NCBI GenBank assembly: GCA_024276395.1
Contig: JAJRXH010000504.1
Location: 1-7,347, forward strand
Direction: 5' to 3'
DNA from: an archaeon
Lineage (GTDB): Archaea > Asgardarchaeota > Heimdallarchaeia > Hodarchaeales > S146-22
Length of the DNA stretch: 7,347 nt
A model generated the notes under the pieces. That model did no database searches and was not told the origin of the DNA. It was given only the letters and a program-made list of their open reading frames with translations. Every line of letters starts with the position of its first letter. The first letter of the stretch is position 1. Shown here in pieces: positions 1 to 4,837 of the stretch. The position numbers were made by a program, and so were the translations under genes.

Positions 1-152
1 CTTATCTCATGACGCAAGGAACGACAGCTGCATCACGAATGGTGCGATGACAAGACTCGGAGGCCATGCATCACCGACATAATGACGTGATAGACAATAC
101 TAAAGATAAAAAAGACGAAAAAGGGAAAATGAATGTAGATGATGAAAAACGG
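1..152. other. Non-coding stretch 3' of dppF
   Basis: No confident gene is visible. Short open frames run across it on both strands (27 codons from the window edge on plus, about 30 codons on minus), but none has a start with a ribosome binding site and all are interrupted by stops. The part nearest dppF carries an oligo-U tract in the sense of that gene, listed separately. The tail of a plus-strand gene ending near base 83 cannot be excluded, because the window begins there. Confidence 0.5.
104..135 (-). terminator. U-rich terminator-like tract after dppF
   Basis: Read on the minus strand, 20 to 50 bases after the dppF stop codon, the sequence is pyrimidine-rich with runs of T (TTTTCCC, CCTTTTTCG, CTTTTTTATC). 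Archaeal intrinsic termination depends mainly on such oligo-U runs and needs no strong hairpin, and none is obvious here. Its place right after the last gene of the operon supports the call. Confidence 0.5.
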
Positions 153-1409
153 TTATGTTAAGGGGAAATGGCAGGCGACAAAGTGGTCTGCTCGTAATTC
201 TCTTAGTTGCGGTTCTTCTTTGTCGCAGACACCTTTTACAGCATAAGGACATCTTGGATGGAATCGACATCCGGATGGGGGGTTGATGGCATCAGCAACT
301 TCTCCAGCCGGAAGCTTTCGGAGTTTTTTTCCTGGAATTGGCGTGGGAATTGCGTCGATGAGGGCTTTCGTGTAGGGGTGGAGTGGGGTTCTAAATATAT
401 CATCGGTATGTCCTTTTTCAACGATTTTTCCCACGTACATCACTGCAATTCTATCGCCAAAATGTCTAGCAGTTGCCAAGTAGTGAGTAATGAATAAAAT
501 GGAAATAGAATGGTTTATTCGCAGATATTCCAACAAGTCCAGTATTTCTGCTCTTAGGCTGACGTCTAGCATGCTAGTTGGTTCATCAGCTATGAGTAGT
601 TCGGGATTCAGGATGATGGCTCTAGCAATGGCAACCCTCTGTCTTTCACCACCACTAATTTCATGAGGATACTTGAAATAGTATTGTTCTGGAGGGTTTA
701 GACCAAGTCTTTCAAATATTTTAATGACGGTACTGTCAACCAGCTTGTTCCGATCGTGCCACCCATATTTTAGGTAGAAGATGATGATGAATAGTGAAAG
801 AAAGGTGGCTGCAATAATGCTGATGTTACCGATTAATCCCCTGGATATGGATCCATATAGGCCAAGTAATAGTACTAGAAAGAACCCTAGAAGGCTGAAT
901 TCCGATATTTTAGCATTTCTTAGGACATTCTTCGTGTTCGGATCTTGTATTTGATCATGGATGATCAATGGATGTAAGACGGCGTCTCCTAGTTTCATTT
1001 TCGGATTTAAAGATGAATAAGGATTTTGAAATACGAATTGGGACTTGATGTTGTTTTTCTTTGGTTTGAGGTTATCATGGGAGATGGGAATACCTTTCCA
1101 CTTGAAATTTCCATTGGTAGGTTTTTCTAGACCTCCGATGATTCGAGCTGTCGTGGTTTTTCCGCAGCCAGATTCGCCTACGAGACAAAAAACTTCTCCT
1201 TTGTTAATTTCGAACGAAATATGATCTACTGCTCTTACGTATTCCTTGGAGAGTGATAATAGTCGAGAAAAGAACCCTCGCTCGACTGGAAAGTACTTTA
1301 CGAGATCTCTTACTTCTAATAAAGGAGTTTTTCCCAAATTTTCCCTTTTTTCAACGGAGTTCATTTCATCATTCTTCATTGTTAAAGTGATTTGTGAATC
1401 TTGGGTCAT
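153..1409 (-). CDS. dppF: DppF/OppF-like ABC transporter ATPase with transmembrane insertion
   Basis: This is the second ATPase subunit of a peptide-type ABC importer and hydrolyses ATP at the cytoplasmic face of the DppBC permeases. Visible in order: the Walker A GESGCGKT (residues 78-85), the Q-loop Gln128 in FQNP, the signature ISGGERQR (251-258), Walker B with D275-E276, the D-loop SMLD, the H-loop His309, and the oligo_HPY tail (HPY at 344-346) with Cys381, 387, 395 and 413. At 418 residues it is about 70-90 longer than usual for the family. The excess lies at about residues 163-222 and is strongly hydrophobic (see separate entry). His309 is followed by Tyr where most relatives have Asp. 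The ATG is preceded by GAGGTG at 8 bases, inside the end of dppD, giving a 41-base overlap; ATGs at 1379 and 1364 are less well placed. The family call is secure; the exact substrate is unknown. Confidence 0.95.
   Translation of the reverse strand: MTQDSQITLTMKNDEMNSVEKRENLGKTPLLEVRDLVKYFPVERGFFSRLLSLSKEYVRAVDHISFEINKGEVFCLVGESGCGKTTTARIIGGLEKPTNGNFKWKGIPISHDNLKPKKNNIKSQFVFQNPYSSLNPKMKLGDAVLHPLIIHDQIQDPNTKNVLRNAKISEFSLLGFFLVLLLGLYGSISRGLIGNISIIAATFLSLFIIIFYLKYGWHDRNKLVDSTVIKIFERLGLNPPEQYYFKYPHEISGGERQRVAIARAIILNPELLIADEPTSMLDVSLRAEILDLLEYLRINHSISILFITHYLATARHFGDRIAVMYVGKIVEKGHTDDIFRTPLHPYTKALIDAIPTPIPGKKLRKLPAGEVADAINPPSGCRFHPRCPYAVKGVCDKEEPQLRELRADHFVACHFPLT
744..923 (-). other. Two-helix transmembrane insertion inside the DppF-like ATPase
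   Basis: Residues about 163-222 of the ATPase have no counterpart in ordinary DppF/OppF proteins, in which the segment after the Q-loop leads directly to the helix before LSGGQ. Here two hydrophobic stretches (about 171-187, FSLLGFFLVLLLGLYG, and about 192-214, ending IIIFYLKYG) are separated by a short SISRGL turn and flanked by charged residues. An even number of membrane passes would leave both halves of the nucleotide-binding domain in the cytoplasm. The reading frame continues cleanly on both sides, so a sequencing error is unlikely. Membrane insertion is inferred from hydropathy by eye. Confidence 0.8.
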
Positions 1410-2460
1410 ACATGTGGCACCTCACTTGATGCTCCTTACCCGTTGTTTCCACGCCGAAAATGAGCATTTTAGGACTTTCTTTAAAACAAGTTTCAATGGC
1501 GTGGGTGCATCTACTGGCAAAACGGCATCCTATTATGGGTTTGCTAAGATCTGGTGGTGATCCTGGAATGGAATTGAGCTTGCGTTTTGTTTCGTCCTTG
1601 ATGTTGGGGATGGCTTTGAGTAGGGCAACGGTATAAGGATGTTTTGGCTTGGTGAAGATGGTTTCAGTATCACCAATTTCGACAATTTCACCAGCGTACA
1701 TGATGGCTACTCGTTGCGTGATTTCTGCGACAACTCCTAAATCATGGCTAATGAAGATCATTGTTAGGGATAATTCTTCCACGAGATCACTGAGAAGTTG
1801 TAAGATTCGTGCTTGGACGAGAACATCCAATGCGGTGGTTGGTTCATCAGCAATTACTAATTTTGGGTTTAACATGAGGGCAAGTGCTATCACGATTCGC
1901 TGTTGCATTCCGCCGGAAAACTGGAATGGATAATCATCTAGTCTTGATTCTGGAATTTCTAGTCTCTTTAGTAAGGTGATGATGTTCTTCCATTCTTCTT
2001 TGGGGTCTTCATATCCATGTTCTCTCAAAGTGTCAAGGAAATGGTCCTTTACGGTTTGTAAAGGGTTTAAGACATTTTGAGATGCTTGAAAGATCATGGA
2101 AATCTTTGATCCCCTAATTTTTTGATATTCCGTGGCGTCAAGTTTTGTGAGATCGGTGAAACGACCGTCTATTCGGAAATTAATGTGGCCTTCCTTGATG
2201 TATCCACCCTTGAGAAGATTCAGTAAGGCAAAACCCAGGGTGCTTTTTCCACAACCAGATTCTCCGACTAATCCGAGTACTTCTCCTTCGTTGATGGTGA
2301 GCGTGACGTGATCAACGGCCCGGATGACACCATCATCAGTAGGATACTCTACAACCAGATCTTTGATTTCGAGGATCACGTCTCTTTGATTCTTGGAATC
2401 ATTCTTGGATGTGTTCTTATTGGTTATTTTTCCGTTTGAGGTATGGATTAAACTTGTCAT
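1369..2460 (-). CDS. dppD: DppD/OppD-like ABC transporter ATPase
   Basis: This is the first ATPase of the same importer and pairs with the DppF-like subunit. From the ATG at 2460 (363 residues) it shows Walker A GESGCGKS (66-73), Q-loop Gln125, signature FSGGMQQR (181-188), Walker B D205-E206, H-loop His239, and the oligo_HPY domain (KHPYTVALL at about 273-281) with Cys312, 318, 325 and 348, possible iron-sulfur ligands. The Q-loop reads FQASQNVLNP instead of the common FQDPMTSLNP. The first 28 residues are a polar Asn/Lys/Ser-rich extension before the ATPase fold. AGGTGAT lies exactly 7 bases before the ATG at 2460; the GTG at 2472 that would extend the frame is part of that box, so the shorter start is preferred. 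It overlaps the end of dppC by 44 bases, which suggests translational coupling. Confidence 0.95.
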   Translation of the reverse strand: MTSLIHTSNGKITNKNTSKNDSKNQRDVILEIKDLVVEYPTDDGVIRAVDHVTLTINEGEVLGLVGESGCGKSTLGFALLNLLKGGYIKEGHINFRIDGRFTDLTKLDATEYQKIRGSKISMIFQASQNVLNPLQTVKDHFLDTLREHGYEDPKEEWKNIITLLKRLEIPESRLDDYPFQFSGGMQQRIVIALALMLNPKLVIADEPTTALDVLVQARILQLLSDLVEELSLTMIFISHDLGVVAEITQRVAIMYAGEIVEIGDTETIFTKPKHPYTVALLKAIPNIKDETKRKLNSIPGSPPDLSKPIIGCRFASRCTHAIETCFKESPKMLIFGVETTGKEHQVRCHMYDPRFTNHFNNEE

Positions 2461-3373
2461 TAAGAGCATCACCTATTAGCGATAGTGAAAATGATAGCAG
2501 GAAAATCATTAGTGACGGAAAGAAGATTAGCCATGGATACCTTCTTATTTTGACTAGAGATTTATTGTCATATACATCATATCCCCAATCTGGAGTTGGT
2601 GGTTGAATTCCAAGTCCAAGAAATGCCAGACCGGCATTTGTTAAGATGGCGTCGGTCATGTTGAAAGGAATTAGTGCGATGGGAGATGTCATCACGTTTG
2701 GGACCACGTATCTCAGAATGATGGTCCAGTGGCCAGCACCAATGGAACGTGCGGCTTCGATGAAAGTTTCTTCCTTGATCTGTAGTACTTGTGAACGAAT
2801 GACGCGGAAATACGCCGGGACGTACACGATTGCCGTACCAAAAGCTACTGCAGCAATCACTTTTATCTCGGCAAAAGCGGTCAAGTAGATAGCCAATGCA
2901 ATGGAAATGAGTAGTGAGGGGAATGCATAAATGGTGTCAGCAAGAAATGTGAGGATGCGGTCGATGACTCCACCAAAATACCCTGATATGATTCCTAGGG
3001 GGACACCAATGAGTAAAGCTAGAATCGTGGCTGAAAAAGCCATGATGAGGGCTATTTGTGAGCCATAAATTACTCTAGAAAGCATGTCATATCCTAATAA
3101 ATTCGTTCCTAGGGGATGGTTAGACATTGGTGGAGCGTATCTACAACCGGGGTATTCTGGTCCACAGTCGTCATGACGCTCGGTATAATGATAAGGTGAG
3201 AGAATATCTGGGAATAGTGCCATGAGGAAGATTACCGCAAAGATGAGAAGACCAAGAGAGAGTGACTTGTTGTGTCTAATGAAATGGAGGAAACTTTTTG
3301 CAAGGGATGGAAAGCGATGTATCATTCTTTGAAAAAGAGTTTCACGACTTGTGATGTTTCCACTCAATTGCAT
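2417..3373 (-). CDS. dppC: DppC-like ABC transporter permease
   Basis: This is an inner permease subunit with the N-terminal and BPD_transp_1 arrangement of the DppC/OppC family. At 318 residues it is of normal length. A charged cytoplasmic N-terminus leads to a first helix (about 37-54) and an extracellular loop with two cysteines (70 and 77) followed by the family pattern HPLGTNLLGYDMLSR. Further helices lie at about 103-131, 142-163, 170-187, 229-254 and 282-301. The EAA coupling loop, which docks on the ATPase, is EAARSIGA (206-213). GLGIQPPTPDWG after the fifth helix is also typical. The ATG is directly preceded by an in-frame TGA, so no longer form exists. AGGAG sits only 3 bases before this ATG, so a TTG two codons in (3367) is a possible alternative start. 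The 118 bases before it contain a hairpin. Confidence 0.95.
   Translation of the reverse strand: MQLSGNITSRETLFQRMIHRFPSLAKSFLHFIRHNKSLSLGLLIFAVIFLMALFPDILSPYHYTERHDDCGPEYPGCRYAPPMSNHPLGTNLLGYDMLSRVIYGSQIALIMAFSATILALLIGVPLGIISGYFGGVIDRILTFLADTIYAFPSLLISIALAIYLTAFAEIKVIAAVAFGTAIVYVPAYFRVIRSQVLQIKEETFIEAARSIGAGHWTIILRYVVPNVMTSPIALIPFNMTDAILTNAGLAFLGLGIQPPTPDWGYDVYDNKSLVKIRRYPWLIFFPSLMIFLLSFSLSLIGDALNDKFNPYLKRKNNQ
2468..2474 (-). promoter_or_regulatory. Ribosome binding site deciding the dppD start
   Basis: AGGTGAT followed by 7 bases and ATG 2460, the same layout as at the binding-protein gene. It lies inside the dppC coding region and includes the GTG (2472) and overlaps the ATG (2469) that extend the frame upstream. 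Confidence 0.75.
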
Positions 3374-3383
3374 TCACTCCTAT

Positions 3384-3417
3384 TTACTTTCAAGCGACAG
3401 ATACTTGATGAAAGTAA
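3384..3417 (-). repeat. Inverted repeat (hairpin) in the dppB-dppC gap
   Basis: The arms TTACTTT plus CAAG (3384-3394) and CTTG plus AAAGTAA (3404-3417) pair over 11 bases with a 3-base bulge (ATG at 3408-3410) and a 9-base loop. In the mRNA the hairpin ends 2 bases before the AGGAG of dppC, so it could influence initiation there or act as an mRNA processing or stability element. The sequence shows the pairing directly; the role is inference. Confidence 0.45.
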
Positions 3418-3491
3418 TGAATTTTGAAAAAGATGATGAATTAAAAGCCTGTCTTTTCGTGATTTCAAGTTAGATACGGCTCCTAGTACAC

Positions 3492-4508
3492 CTAATAACG
3501 GATTCGTGGGTCAATGATGGCATAGAGTAGATCACTAATGAGACTGACGAAGCTGACCACGAATGCAAAAATGACCATCGAGCCTTGAACTGCTGGAAAG
3601 TCCTTATTCGTGATGGCATTGAAGAGATATCTTCCGAGTCCTGGAATGTTAAAGGTAGTCTCAGTAAGAATTGCTCCAGCTAATAAAAGAGCGAACTGTA
3701 GACCAATTAACCCTATTGTGGGAGCGACAGCATTCTTGAGAGCATATCTATAGACCACTCTATTATTGGAGATTCCTCGAGCTCTGCTAAATTGTACGTA
3801 ATCTTGTTCTAATTGATTGATCATGTGAATTCTTACTTGCCGAGCAATGACACTGGCTATTAACATTCCTAGAGCAAGGCAAGGCATGATGAGATGCGCT
3901 AATAAGTCGATCAAGAGGTTGAACTTTCCACTCAAGATGATGTCAATGATCCATATTTCGGTATAATGAGTGAATTTTTCGGTATAGCCAGGTTTCATTA
4001 GACCTAGTGGTGGTAAAAGGTGAAGAATGTATGAAAAGATGAACTGCATTAGAATGCCCAGTAGGAAGATGGGTATCGCATATATTCCTACCGTATATAA
4101 TCTTACGGCATGATCTTGAACCTTTTCTCTTTTTGATCCTGAATAGCTGCCGAGAAAAATGCCCAGGGGCACGCCTATTAATGCGCCACCCACTCCCAGC
4201 ATCACCGTGGGCCCATAGGCAAGCTGTAATTCTCTTATCACTGGTATTTTTGTTCGATATGATGTCCCAAAATCCATTCTCAAGGTGTCTAGCAAGAAAT
4301 TGATGTATTGTTCAGGAATGGGCTTATTGAGTCCCAATTCTCGTGATATCCGCTCGACTTCATCAGCTGGTAATTGTGGGTTAATGACACGAACGGGGTT
4401 TGCTCCTGGTAGTACTCGCACGAGTAAGAAAACCACCGTTAATAAAAACCATAGCATGATCGGAAATAAAACTAATCTGGTGATGACAAAAGACCTCATT
4501 GATGCCAT
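3492..4508 (-). CDS. dppB: DppB-like ABC transporter permease
   Basis: This is the DppB/OppB-family permease, partner of DppC in the membrane channel. From the ATG at 4508 it has 338 residues, normal for the family. It begins with the usual first helix (about 10-31) ending VRVLPGANP, then a periplasmic-type domain whose sequence LGLNKPIPEQYINFL and MDFGTSY (to about 84) is diagnostic. Helices follow at about 101-121, 139-162, 206-224, 262-282 and 307-329. The EAA loop is DYVQFSRARGISNNRV (236-251), and the protein ends with the conserved IIDPRIRY. A TTG at 4526 opens the frame earlier, but ATG 4508 lies in good register with a degenerate SD box (GGGGTTG, 9 bases upstream) and matches family N-termini better; ATG 4499 is a further alternative. 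The gene is separated from the binding-protein gene by 329 bases with its own promoter-like signals. Confidence 0.95.
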   Translation of the reverse strand: MASMRSFVITRLVLFPIMLWFLLTVVFLLVRVLPGANPVRVINPQLPADEVERISRELGLNKPIPEQYINFLLDTLRMDFGTSYRTKIPVIRELQLAYGPTVMLGVGGALIGVPLGIFLGSYSGSKREKVQDHAVRLYTVGIYAIPIFLLGILMQFIFSYILHLLPPLGLMKPGYTEKFTHYTEIWIIDIILSGKFNLLIDLLAHLIMPCLALGMLIASVIARQVRIHMINQLEQDYVQFSRARGISNNRVVYRYALKNAVAPTIGLIGLQFALLLAGAILTETTFNIPGLGRYLFNAITNKDFPAVQGSMVIFAFVVSFVSLISDLLYAIIDPRIRY

Positions 4509-4517
4509 GTTCTTTAA

Positions 4518-4524
4518 CAACCCC
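4518..4524 (-). promoter_or_regulatory. Degenerate ribosome binding site deciding the dppB start
   Basis: On the minus strand GGGGTTG aligns with the archaeal SD core GGAGGTG with one mismatch and one wobble, and is followed by 9 bases before ATG 4508. That is the same register as the much stronger boxes of dppD and the binding-protein gene, which is why ATG 4508 is preferred over TTG 4526. Confidence 0.4.
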
Positions 4525-4540
4525 AATCAGTTTACTCGCG

Positions 4541-4550
4541 TATTTATCTA
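4541..4550 (-). promoter_or_regulatory. Possible TATA box close to dppB
   Basis: The minus-strand sequence TAGATAAATA lies about 35 bases before the dppB ATG. A transcript starting about 25 bases downstream would have a very short leader that just includes the SD-like box. No clear purine-rich BRE precedes it, so the call is weak. Confidence 0.3.
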
Positions 4551-4645
4551 ATGATTTTTGTTGTTATCAAGAAAAAACTAAAAGGAAGTCTTCATCTATG
4601 ATGTTAGTGATGTTAGAAGCGATGAATGTAGTATTGGAGATAAGG

Positions 4646-4729
4646 TCATGAAAATTCATCTGAGATGATTTTATAACTCTGTAGGTGTAGGACGAGAAGG
4701 AAATCATCAAATTTGAGATGATTTATCAT
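4646..4729 (-). CDS. Possible 27-residue small ORF upstream of dppB
   Basis: An ATG at 4729 opens 27 codons (beginning MINHLKFDDFLLV, ending ISDEFS) before TGA at 4646. GGTGA stands 6 bases before the ATG, a reasonable archaeal SD box. It lies between the U-rich tract and dppB, so it could be a leader peptide of dppBCDF. Against it: ORFs of this length are frequent by chance in AT-rich sequence, and the frame overlaps palindromes and a TATA-like box that are better explained as control sites. No family is recognised. Confidence 0.15.
   Translation of the reverse strand: MINHLKFDDFLLVLHLQSYKIISDEFS
4652..4672. promoter_or_regulatory. Operator-like palindrome overlapping a TATA-like box
   Basis: Arms AAATTCATCT and AGATGATTTT flank a central G at 4662; 9 of 10 positions are complementary. 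On the minus strand it overlaps the end of TTATAAAA (4669-4676) and extends downstream of it, where a bound repressor would block promoter opening. It shares the 11-mer TGAGATGATTT with a second palindrome 53 bases away. Confidence 0.4.
4669..4676 (-). promoter_or_regulatory. TATA-like box TTATAAAA upstream of dppB
   Basis: This is a good match to archaeal TATA elements on the minus strand. Initiation about 25 bases downstream would fall near 4648 and give dppB a leader of about 140 bases. The adjacent palindrome makes a regulated promoter plausible, but the long leader is unusual for archaea. Confidence 0.35.
4701..4724. promoter_or_regulatory. Second palindrome sharing the AAATCATC/GATGATTT half-sites
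   Basis: Perfect arms AAATCATC (4701-4708) and GATGATTT (4717-4724) flank 8 bases; the middle also contains the perfect 10-base palindrome TCAAATTTGA (4707-4716). It carries an exact copy of TGAGATGATTT (4714-4724) found again at 4661-4671, a distance of 53 bases or about five helical turns. This suits cooperative binding by a dimeric regulator; the regulator is unknown. Confidence 0.35.
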
Positions 4730-4740
4730 TTAAAGTCACC

Positions 4741-4776
4741 GAAAATAATAAAGTAATAAAAAATAATAAAAAAGAG
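4741..4776 (-). terminator. U-rich terminator-like tract after the binding-protein gene
   Basis: On the minus strand, about 60 bases after the stop codon, runs of T follow one another (CTCTTTTTTATTATT, TTTTTTATTACTTTATT). Archaeal RNA polymerase releases at such oligo-U tracts. The position supports at least partial termination between the binding-protein gene and dppB. Confidence 0.5.
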
Positions 4777-4797
4777 AACGAAGAAAATGATATGGGT

Positions 4798-4810
4798 GGA
4801 CAATTTGTCC
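4798..4810. repeat. Interrupted palindrome GGACAATTTGTCC
   Basis: Six-base arms GGACAA and TTGTCC flank one base, 28 bases after the binding-protein stop codon. It could form a small mRNA hairpin (5 bp, 3-base loop) ahead of the U-rich tract or be a protein-binding site. Alone it is weak evidence. Confidence 0.3.
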
Positions 4811-4837
4811 TTAATTGCTGGCTGTTAAGATACTTTT

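Larger units (their letters stand above)
4509..4837. other. Intergenic region between binding protein and dppB
   Basis: These 329 bases are markedly AT-rich. Reading with transcription (minus strand) they hold a GGAC/GTCC interrupted palindrome, a U-rich terminator-like tract, a weak 27-codon ORF, two related palindromes, a TATA-like box, a tandem 9-base repeat (TGATGTTAG twice, 4599-4616) and a second TATA-like box close to dppB. This supports partial termination after the binding-protein gene and re-initiation for dppBCDF, which would make the binding protein more abundant than the rest. That reading is inference. Confidence 0.5.

Noticed and set aside
1..103. Protein-like minus-strand reading (GDAWPPSLVIAPFVM) at the window edge
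   Set aside because: It is bounded by a TAG near 103 and a TGA near 8, leaving about 30 codons with no supported start.
4509..4526. TTG 4526 as start of dppB
   Set aside because: It has no good SD box of its own and adds residues not usual in the family; ATG 4508 fits the SD register of the other genes.
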